Below are positions 52,618 through 58,850 of a DNA stretch of 58,850 nt, piece after piece (within the stretch, counting starts at the first letter, position 1; every line of letters starts with the position of its first letter). This DNA comes from Myxococcota bacterium (GTDB lineage: Bacteria; Myxococcota_A; UBA796; UBA9615; JAKLKC01). The stretch lies in the NCBI GenBank assembly GCA_023150875.1, contig JAKLKC010000012.1:69565-128414 (forward strand), read 5' to 3'. Below the pieces are notes generated by a model. The model worked only from the letters and a program-made list of their open reading frames with translations, was not told the origin of the DNA and ran no database searches. The position numbers were made by a program, and so were the translations under genes.

Positions 52618-52911
52618 TCAGGTCGTCCCACCCTCGAAGGCCGCCTTGAACCGCTTGGCCAGGGACGCCTCGAGCCTCGCCGGGTCCACCCCCGCCGCCT
52701 TGGCGAGCATGCCCAGCTTCAGCGTCAGGGCGACCTCCCCGGGGCGCACCTCGGCGTCCCCCGACACTCCCATGCCCTTGACCTCGGCGCGCAGGCCGAC
52801 CCAGGAGAGCTTCACGCCGTACTTCGAGATCTCGCCCTCGAAGCGCTCGAAGACCTTCAGGGCCTCCTCGGGGGGCAGGTCGTGCTTCTGGGTGAGGCGG
52901 ATCGTGCTCAC
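52618..52911 (-). CDS. Polyhydroxyalkanoate-system (PHA_gran_rgn) family protein
   Basis: The 97-aa cytoplasmic protein fits the family found near polyhydroxyalkanoate genes: STIRLTQKHDLPPEEALKVFERF at the N-terminus, YGVKLSWVGL, and VRPGEVALTLKLGMLAK, with a C-terminal helix. Translation begins at GTG 52911, preceded by GGAGGG seven bases upstream. No PHA synthase or phasin lies in the window, so involvement in granules is inferred only from the family. Confidence 0.72.
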   Translation of the reverse strand: MSTIRLTQKHDLPPEEALKVFERFEGEISKYGVKLSWVGLRAEVKGMGVSGDAEVRPGEVALTLKLGMLAKAAGVDPARLEASLAKRFKAAFEGGTT

Positions 52912-53058
52912 TGCGGCCCTCCAGGGTGGCGGGACGTGCCCGCGGGGAGGACGCCATGATAACCTCTTCCGACCCCGGGGGGACCGCCCCCGCGCCCGAG
53001 CGGGACGGGGGATGGCGCCGGACTCCGGCGGCCGGACCCCGGGGATCGGGAGGTCCCC

Positions 53059-55296
53059 ATGCGCGCCGCGCTCCGCCTTGCCGCCCCCAGCCTGGCGCTC
53101 CTGCTCGCCGGGTGCCCGGCCGGGGAAGGGTCCGACGACGACTCCGCCGCCGACGACGACACGGGGACCGACGACGACTCCGCCGCCGACGACGACACCG
53201 CCCCGCCCGCATGCACCGACACCGCCTCAGGGGAGTTCCCCGCCGACTCCGTGGAGATCGCCTGGGACGACGGCGATCCCTCCCAGGACATGGGGGCCTA
53301 CGAGGGGTACTACATCCCGGGATACTACGGGAACTACGACCTCTACGAGTCCCCCCAGTGGGAGGCGGTGCGCTTCGACCTTGGCGCGCCCGCGACGGTG
53401 TGGGGTGCCCGGGTGGTGTGGAGCAACCTGGTGGCCGAGGAGGAGACGCCGCTGCCCATCGGGGCCTACCCCGACTTCGGCGGCAACGGCTTCGACTTCG
53501 ACCGCTGGAACCCCCTGTGGGAGGGGACCCGCTGCGTGTCGGCGGGGGATCCCCGGGATTGGGTGGACTACGTCTTCGACGCCCCCATCGAGGTGACCCG
53601 TCCCGGCCTCCTCTACGTCGGGCACTTCAAGGGGGGCTCGGCGGACCCCATGTGGGGCTTCGACGAGGACTACCTCGGGGAGGGGGACTGCGCGTCCTTC
53701 GACGACTGCCACTCCGCCTGGAACTATCCCGACGCCGACGACGAGGTCTACTACCACGGCTCCTCGTTCCCCTTCGCCTACGACTACGGGGTCCGGCTGC
53801 GGGTCACCTTCCACGACACCGTGCCCGCCCAGGACCAGTGGTTCCAGGTGGATCCCGGCCTGGCGGCCAGCTCCCGGGTGGCCTGGGGCGACTACGACAA
53901 CGACGGCGACGACGACCTGATGACCAACGGGCCGACCCTGTACCGCAACGACGGCGGCACCTTCGCCGACGTCAGCTCCTCCGCCTGGCCGGGGGGGCTG
54001 GCGGGGGGAGCCTCGTCGGGAGGGGTGTGGGGCGACTACGACAACGACGGCTGCCTCGACTACTTCGGCTTCAACTCCGGCTACGTGGGCCAGGACGTGC
54101 TCCTCCACGGCGAGTGCGACGGGACGTTCACCGACCGGATCCTGGATTCGGGGATCGACGACACCCAGAGCGCCGTCGACTGCGACGCCGCCGACCCCGA
54201 GCAGGCCCCCACCGAGGCCGCGGCCTGGGTGGACCTGGACGCCGACGGGTTCCTGGACCTGTGGGTGGGCAACCACAACTGCTGGACCACCTACACGTTC
54301 TACGCGGACCGGATCTGGCACAACCGCGGCGACGGCACCTTCGAGGAGTGGGGGAGCGAGCACGGGTTCACCACCGCCCGCCTGCCCACCCGCGGGGTGA
54401 GCCCCGCGGACGCCGACAAGGACGGCGACGTGGACGTGCTGGTGAGCGACTACGTGCTGGAGCGGAACCTCTACTACGAGAACCTCGGGGACGGGGACTT
54501 CGTGGAGATCGGCCGCGACAACGGCCTCGCCGGCTACGGGGACTACGCGGGCGCGTTCACCTACTACTATGGGCACACCATCGGATCGGTGTGGCTGGAC
54601 GTGGAGAACGACGGGGACTGGGACCTCTTCGAGGCCAACCTCGCCCACCCCCGCTTCTACGACTTCTCGGACCGCTCCATGCTGCTGGTGAACGACGGGT
54701 CCGGCATGTTCACCGACGAGGCGGCGGCCCGGGGGATCCTCTACAAGGAGACCCACTCCAGCCCGTCGGCGCTGGACTTCGACCTGGACGGAGACACCGA
54801 CCTGTTCGTCACCTGCGTCTACGACGGGCGGGTCTCGGAGCTCTACCGGAACGACGGCCAGGGCGGCTTCGAGCAGGTGAACTACGAGTCGGGGGCGGTG
54901 GTGGAGAACGGCTGGGGGAGCGCCGTGGCGGACTACGACCGCGACGGCGATCCCGACATCCTCGCCTACAGCCTCTTCCGGAACGACACCGCCGCGGAGG
55001 GCCGTCGCTTCCTCCAGGTCCGTCCGTTTGGAGGGATCACCTCCAACTGGGCCGCCATCGGGGCGAGGGTCGAGGTCGCGGCGGGGGGCAAGACCCTGAT
55101 GGCCCAGGTGGACGGCGGCCACGGGACCGGCTGCCAGGACTCCCAGACCCTGACCTTCGGACTCGGCACCCTCGCCTCCGCCGACGGGATCGTCGTCACC
55201 TACCCGGGCGGCGCCCAGGTGAGCGTGGAGGGCCCCATCGCCGCCGACCAGCGGCTGTGGGTCCACGAGGACGGCACCGTCGAGACCGCTCCCTGA
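53059..55296 (+). CDS. CRTAC1-family FG-GAP lipoprotein with an extra N-terminal domain
   Basis: The 745-aa product has a strong lipobox (LLAGC, Cys19), then an acidic linker with repeated SDDDSAADDDT units. Residues about 60-255 form an additional aromatic-rich beta domain not seen in the shorter family member at 20153. From about 265 to 640 there are FG-GAP repeats with calcium loops (DYDNDGDDD, DYDNDGCLD, DADKDGDVD, DFDLDGDTD, DYDRDGDPD). The C-terminus (about 650-745) is ASPIC/UnbV-like (NWAAIGARVEV, IVVTYPGG). Surface display is likely. GGGAGG four bases before the ATG supports the start. A -10-like GATAACCT lies at about 52957-52964. Confidence 0.88.
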   Translation: MRAALRLAAPSLALLLAGCPAGEGSDDDSAADDDTGTDDDSAADDDTAPPACTDTASGEFPADSVEIAWDDGDPSQDMGAYEGYYIPGYYGNYDLYESPQWEAVRFDLGAPATVWGARVVWSNLVAEEETPLPIGAYPDFGGNGFDFDRWNPLWEGTRCVSAGDPRDWVDYVFDAPIEVTRPGLLYVGHFKGGSADPMWGFDEDYLGEGDCASFDDCHSAWNYPDADDEVYYHGSSFPFAYDYGVRLRVTFHDTVPAQDQWFQVDPGLAASSRVAWGDYDNDGDDDLMTNGPTLYRNDGGTFADVSSSAWPGGLAGGASSGGVWGDYDNDGCLDYFGFNSGYVGQDVLLHGECDGTFTDRILDSGIDDTQSAVDCDAADPEQAPTEAAAWVDLDADGFLDLWVGNHNCWTTYTFYADRIWHNRGDGTFEEWGSEHGFTTARLPTRGVSPADADKDGDVDVLVSDYVLERNLYYENLGDGDFVEIGRDNGLAGYGDYAGAFTYYYGHTIGSVWLDVENDGDWDLFEANLAHPRFYDFSDRSMLLVNDGSGMFTDEAAARGILYKETHSSPSALDFDLDGDTDLFVTCVYDGRVSELYRNDGQGGFEQVNYESGAVVENGWGSAVADYDRDGDPDILAYSLFRNDTAAEGRRFLQVRPFGGITSNWAAIGARVEVAAGGKTLMAQVDGGHGTGCQDSQTLTFGLGTLASADGIVVTYPGGAQVSVEGPIAADQRLWVHEDGTVETAP

Positions 55297-55387
55297 GCCG
55301 CGGCGACCTTGACGGAGCGCGTCGCCGACCCCATTCAGGCCGTGGCCCCGCCCGAGGGTGGCGGGGGCGAAGCCCGGAGCGGTGACC

Positions 55388-56263
55388 ATGGCGGTGGATT
55401 CGCGGTACGTGGTGGACGTCGATGAGGGCACCTTCGAGCGGGAGGTGATCCAGCGATCCCACGAGGCCCCGGTGGTGGTGGACTTCTGGGCGAGCTGGTG
55501 CGGACCCTGCCGGGTGCTGGGTCCGGTGCTGGAGCGCCTGGCCATGGAGGGGCGCGGCGCCTTCGTGCTGGCGAAGGTCGACACGGACCGCAACCAGGGC
55601 CTCGCCCAGGCGTTCGGGATCCAGGGGATCCCCGCGGTCAAGGCCTTCCGGGACGGGCGCCTGGTGGACGAGTTCGTCGGGGCCCAGCCCGAGCCCACCG
55701 TGCGCTCCTGGCTCGCGGGGATCATGCCGACGGAGGCGGACCTGGACGCCGCCGCCGCCGCCCGCGCCGAGGCGTCGGGGGACGTCGTCGGCGCCGAGGG
55801 CCTGTACCGCCGGGTCCTGGAGGGCGAGCCCTCCCACGTCCGCGCCCGCCTGGGCCTGGCTCGGCGGGTGGTGGAAGGGGGTCGCGCCGCGGAGTACGAC
55901 GAGGCCGCCCGCCTGCTCTCGGGGCTGCTGCTGGAGGGCGCCGACGAGGCGGAGGCGAAGCGCCTGCTGGCGGCCATCGAGCTGGGCCGGGCGGCCACGG
56001 GCATGGACGAGGCCAGCGCCCGGGCGCGGCTGGACGCCGATCCCCTGGACCACGAGGCCCGGTATCACCTGGCGATGCGGCTCTCCGCCTCGGGCCGCCA
56101 CGCCGAGGCCCTGGACCACCTCCTGAAGATCGTCGAGCGGGACCGCGCCTTCCGGGACGACGGCGCCCGCAAGGCGATGGTGGAGATCTTCAACCTCGTG
56201 GGGATCCGCAGCCCCCTGGCCGACGCCTACCGCTCCAAGCTCGCCCAGGTGCTCTACCGCTGA
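55388..56263 (+). CDS. Thioredoxin-TPR protein (CnoX/YbbN-like)
   Basis: Residues 1-110 are a thioredoxin domain with an intact redox site in FWASWCGPCRVLGP (Cys-Gly-Pro-Cys) and the cis-Pro loop GIQGIPAVKAF. The C-terminal 180 residues are TPR-like helices (DVVGAEGLYRRVLEGEPSHVRARLGLARR; LDHEARYHLAMRL). This layout matches CnoX, a chaperone-redoxin that protects proteins from oxidation and hands them to GroEL/DnaK. Length matches the family (E. coli 284 aa). The start is ATG 55388, because the domain begins directly there; a GTG at 55358 would add a spurious Gly-rich stretch. No signal peptide, so cytoplasmic. Confidence 0.9.
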   Translation: MAVDSRYVVDVDEGTFEREVIQRSHEAPVVVDFWASWCGPCRVLGPVLERLAMEGRGAFVLAKVDTDRNQGLAQAFGIQGIPAVKAFRDGRLVDEFVGAQPEPTVRSWLAGIMPTEADLDAAAAARAEASGDVVGAEGLYRRVLEGEPSHVRARLGLARRVVEGGRAAEYDEAARLLSGLLLEGADEAEAKRLLAAIELGRAATGMDEASARARLDADPLDHEARYHLAMRLSASGRHAEALDHLLKIVERDRAFRDDGARKAMVEIFNLVGIRSPLADAYRSKLAQVLYR

Positions 56264-56267
56264 ACCC

Positions 56268-57071
56268 TCAGCGCCACACCGCCTCGTACAGGAAGATGGG
56301 GATCTCGATGGCGATGAGGATCACCACGATCCACTCCAGGCGGGTCATGCGCTGGGAGGTCACCGACTCGGCGAGCAGGGCCAGGGTGTCCTGGATCAGC
56401 GCCAGCTCCGCCTCCAGGGCGTGGTAGCGCTCCCGCAGGTCGAAGGCGGCGCAGGTCTGGTCGTACAGGGCCTCCAGGGAGGGATCGTCCCACGTCGACT
56501 CGGGGCGGTCGATGAGGTAGAAGCGGGCGATGAGGTCGTGGCGCCGCACCATCGCGTGGCCGATGAAGCGGTAGATCTCCTTGATGTCCCTGGGAAAGAT
56601 CCCCGTTCGCTCCAGGCCGTCGCACAGGGCCCGGGAGCGGTCCAGGACCTCGTCCACCTCCCGTTCCGTGCGCTCCAGGGCCACCGACTGGGCCAGGACC
56701 AGCGCCAGCACGTCCAGGCGGGGGAGGTCCCCCTCCCGGATCCAGGCGTGGTCCCAGGCGACCCTCTCCCGCAGGGAGGGATCGATGGCGACGGCGAAGG
56801 TGTCCGCCCTCTCCCGGTCGACCAGCTCCGCCAGCTCCCTCGGCAGGGCGTCCAGGGCGGGCTGGACGCTGGCGCCCCGGGGAGAGAGGAGGCACAGGGC
56901 CCCGAAGTCGAAGGCGTACAGCCGCGCGGACGGGGGGAGGTCCGCCGACACCAGGTCCGAGGTGCGGTGGTCCACCGTCCCCGGCATCATCCGGGCCAGC
57001 TCCGCGAGCCGGATCCCCCGGCTCAGCGGCCACGCGGTGAGGGTGTGCTCCTGGGTCAAGGTCGGGAGCAC
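56268..57071 (-). CDS. DUF155 / RMD1-Sif2-family membrane protein
   Basis: The 267-aa product has a cytoplasmic body with FDFGALCLLSPRG, the family's DIKEIYRFIGHAMVRRHDLIARFYLIDRPESTWDDPSLEALYD, seen in pieces over about 165-210, and LEAELALIQDTLALLAE coiled coil. It ends with one transmembrane helix (about 240-262). Members include the yeast RMD1 and human RMND1 proteins; bacterial roles are unclear. No ATG is available; GTG 57071, ten bases after the preceding stop, is the best start. It is probably co-transcribed with the SRPBCC gene upstream. Confidence 0.75.
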   Translation of the reverse strand: MLPTLTQEHTLTAWPLSRGIRLAELARMMPGTVDHRTSDLVSADLPPSARLYAFDFGALCLLSPRGASVQPALDALPRELAELVDRERADTFAVAIDPSLRERVAWDHAWIREGDLPRLDVLALVLAQSVALERTEREVDEVLDRSRALCDGLERTGIFPRDIKEIYRFIGHAMVRRHDLIARFYLIDRPESTWDDPSLEALYDQTCAAFDLRERYHALEAELALIQDTLALLAESVTSQRMTRLEWIVVILIAIEIPIFLYEAVWR

Positions 57072-57081
57072 GGGGGTCCGT

Positions 57082-57615
57082 TCAACCGTCGGCGCGGGCG
57101 TCCAGGAACCGCTCCAGCGCCGCGGTGACCCGTGCCATGTTCGGTGTGACCAGGGCCACCACGAACCGCTCGATCTGGGGGACCACCACCTTCGCCGCCA
57201 GGGAGGGGACCCCCGGGATCCCCGACTCCGGCAGGCGGAGATCGCCGCGGATCCGCACCTCCGTGTGACCCTCCCCGTCGGGCAGGAAGGCATTCCGTCC
57301 CCGGGCGTCCACCTTGCCGGGCAGGAAGCCGGGCTCGAAGACCCAGGTGCAGGACCAATCGTCCTCGTCCCACGTCGCCCGGTCGATCCAGGTCAGCATG
57401 TCGGGGTCGACGATCCCTTGGGCCACCTTGGGGACCTGGCCCCGGGCCCGCCACCGGTTGACGAGGTGGACCCGGGAGCCCTCCTCGCGGCGCTCCAGGA
57501 GCTCGACGCCCGAGACGTTGGGCAGCAGGGCGACGAGATCGGGCAGGCAGTCCCGGTAGGTGCGGAACACCAGGGAGCGGGGGTGCCGGACGCGGGAGTC
57601 GTGGTGGACTTCCAT
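57082..57615 (-). CDS. SRPBCC-fold (polyketide cyclase/START-like) protein
   Basis: The 177-aa protein begins MEVHHDSRVRHPRSLVFRTYRD, the usual first strand and helix of SRPBCC ligand-binding folds, with central strands containing many Trp residues (TWIDRATWDEDDWSCTWVFEP) and a long C-terminal helix. The nearest pattern is the DUF2505 group. These proteins bind hydrophobic ligands; no catalytic residues are identifiable. The gene precedes the DUF155 gene by ten bases on the same strand, so joint action at a membrane is possible. Confidence 0.72.
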   Translation of the reverse strand: MEVHHDSRVRHPRSLVFRTYRDCLPDLVALLPNVSGVELLERREEGSRVHLVNRWRARGQVPKVAQGIVDPDMLTWIDRATWDEDDWSCTWVFEPGFLPGKVDARGRNAFLPDGEGHTEVRIRGDLRLPESGIPGVPSLAAKVVVPQIERFVVALVTPNMARVTAALERFLDARADG

Positions 57616-57638
57616 GGGATGCCGCGGGCGCAGCGCCG

Positions 57639-58850
57639 TCAGCGGACCAGGAAGGGGAACTTGATGGACTGGTCGGGGCCGTCGAAGGGGGGGAACTGGA
57701 GCCGGTTGACCTCGCCCGTCACGCAGCCCTCCAGGTCCGTCCCCGCGTACTGCGCCGACTGGATGCGGCTGTTCTTCACCTGGCCGTCGGGCTGCACCGT
57801 GAACTTCAGCACGATCTTGCCGCTGACGTCGAGGCCCCGGTCCCGGGCATCGTAGAAGCAGCGGCGGATGGAGACGTTGCTGCCGACGATGGCGTTGATC
57901 ACCGTCGCGGTCAGCACCTCCGTCGGGCTCTTCAGCCCCGAGGCGCCGCTGGAGACCTTGTCCTCGCTCTTGGCCGCCGCTGGAGCGGGGCGGGAGGTGG
58001 AGCCGGAGGCGTCGGCGAGGCGGGTGGCCGCGGCGGCCTCCTGCTGGCGGCGCTTCTCGTCCTCCAGGCGCTGCTTCTCCTTGCGCGCGGCCTCCTCCTG
58101 CTCCCTCCTGGCCCGGGCCTCGGCGGCCCGCTTCTCGGCCTCGCGGTCCGCGGCGGCGATCTCCGCGGGGGTCGGACCCGAGGACCGGGGCTCGGTGGAG
58201 GCGGCGGGGGTCGGCGGAGGGGTGGGGCCGGATCCACCGGCCGCGACGGCGGCGACCGGCGCGTCGGAGGCGGTCGCGGGGGCGGCAGGCTCGGGGGGGG
58301 CCGGCTCGGCGGGGACGGGTTCGGGGGCAGGGATCGGCGGATCCACCGCCGGGGGCTCGGCGGCGGCGGGCGCCGGCGCGAGGGACGCGGTGGCCAGGGG
58401 ATCGCCGGCCGGGGCCGTCCCCGCCTGGCTGAGGGCGAAGGTGCCGGCGGCGGCCAGGCCGGCGGCGAGCACCAGGGTGAGGAGGGCCGTGCCCGACTTC
58501 TGGCCCCGGCCGTTCATCAGGGGCAGCAGGAAGGCGCCGAAGCCCCCCACCAGCACCAGGCCCGTGCCCGCCAGGGCCAGGGAGGGGGCGAGGCGCCCCA
58601 GGGCCACCCCCGCGATGACCGCGACGCCCAGCACCTGCACCACGGTGAAGTCCCCGTGGGCCGCGGGGGCGACGGGGCGAGGGGCCGGGCGGGGCGGCGC
58701 CGCCGCCGGAGCAGCCACCGGCGCCGGCCGGGCGGCGGGCGCGGGGGTGGCGGCGGCGGTGGCGGCGGTGGCCGCGACGGGCGGCGTCCCCGCCCCGCCG
58801 TTCTTGGCCAGGCCGTACGGCGCCGGGGTGGCGGCGGGGGAGGGGAGGGG
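57639..58850 (-). CDS. AgmX/PglI-type C-terminal domain protein (5' end outside window)
   Basis: The reading frame is open to the window edge (403 codons visible). From N to C: an Ala/Pro-rich linker with YGLAKNGGAG, two or three hydrophobic helices (about 90-155), a long Pro/Ala/Glu linker, a basic-acidic coiled coil (EAEKRAAEARARREQEEAARK region), and a C-terminal domain with SIRRCFYDARDRGL, VSGKIVLKFTVQPDGQV and CVTGEVNRLQFPPF. This last domain matches AgmX/PglI- and TonB-like energy-coupling or gliding proteins of myxobacteria. The two Cys residues are typical of the domain. The 5' end and any N-terminal zinc or GYF domain are missing. Confidence 0.8.
   Translation of the reverse strand, partial: PLPSPAATPAPYGLAKNGGAGTPPVAATAATAAATPAPAARPAPVAAPAAAPPRPAPRPVAPAAHGDFTVVQVLGVAVIAGVALGRLAPSLALAGTGLVLVGGFGAFLLPLMNGRGQKSGTALLTLVLAAGLAAAGTFALSQAGTAPAGDPLATASLAPAPAAAEPPAVDPPIPAPEPVPAEPAPPEPAAPATASDAPVAAVAAGGSGPTPPPTPAASTEPRSSGPTPAEIAAADREAEKRAAEARARREQEEAARKEKQRLEDEKRRQQEAAAATRLADASGSTSRPAPAAAKSEDKVSSGASGLKSPTEVLTATVINAIVGSNVSIRRCFYDARDRGLDVSGKIVLKFTVQPDGQVKNSRIQSAQYAGTDLEGCVTGEVNRLQFPPFDGPDQSIKFPFLVR

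Noticed and set aside
58735-58785. GGC/GGT trinucleotide microsatellite
   Set aside because: It encodes an Ala/Thr linker in frame within the AgmX-like protein, so it needs no separate explanation.

Overview
This is a very GC-rich (roughly 70 percent or more by eye), densely coding chromosomal window from what looks like a member of the Myxococcota or a neighbouring deltaproteobacterial lineage. The inference rests on gene content: a soluble Ser/Thr kinase fused to an ATPase/TPR module, a PEGA-repeat protein, Cys-bracketed DNDGDG repeat proteins, a WCG-hydrophobic-Arg sorting tail, an AgmX/PglI-type C-terminal domain, CRTAC1-family lipoproteins and a sigma-54 activator. No plasmid, phage, insertion sequence, rRNA, tRNA or CRISPR array was seen, so most of the window is ordinary chromosome.

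Layout. 1-4.3 kb: 5' end of an unknown minus-strand gene, then a 1123-aa kinase/ATPase/TPR protein and a small unknown protein. 4.4-6.4 kb: selB. 6.6-11.5 kb: a PEGA protein and a 31-repeat Cys/calcium-loop surface protein. 11.6-13.2 kb: yacG, then recA preceded by two tandem perfect palindromes. 13.7-14.9 kb: a [2Fe-2S] ferredoxin with a long Arg/Gly-rich tail. 15.2-18.4 kb: a leucine/branched-acyl-CoA catabolic operon (biotin carboxylase, HMG-CoA lyase, enoyl-CoA hydratase). 18.4-24.9 kb: a carbamoyltransferase, a CRTAC1 protein, lgt, a tiny sorting-tail protein, a thiamine-binding protein and a beta-barrel protein. 24.9-31.1 kb: a TamB/TamA-like envelope translocation pair in which the TamA homologue looks like a lipoprotein. 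31.3-34.0 kb: encapsulated ferritin, a degenerate histidine kinase and a sigma-54-dependent response regulator. 34.1-38.4 kb: a membrane-anchored metallopeptidase and several envelope proteins of unknown role. 38.6-42.3 kb: a GldF/GldG/DUF4340 transport-like operon with a frameshift in the last gene. 42.4-49.4 kb: superoxide dismutase, an M24 aminopeptidase, a radical SAM protein, lipoproteins and a PDZ protein. 49.6-52.5 kb: type II NADH dehydrogenase and two KGG-repeat stress proteins behind a near-consensus sigma-54 promoter. 52.6-58.9 kb: a PHA-system protein, a second CRTAC1 lipoprotein, a thioredoxin-TPR protein, a DUF155/SRPBCC pair and an AgmX-like protein cut by the window end.

How the parts fit. 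Much of the window concerns the cell envelope: lipoprotein maturation (lgt), outer-membrane assembly (TamA/TamB), and several secreted or lipid-anchored proteins sharing acidic DDDS-type linkers. A second theme is oxidative and iron stress (encapsulated ferritin, superoxide dismutase, ferredoxin, a degenerate hemerythrin-like domain, recA). Promoters look compact. At least two genes may be transcribed from their own start codon (leaderless), and one clear sigma-70-type and one clear sigma-54-type promoter can be read directly.
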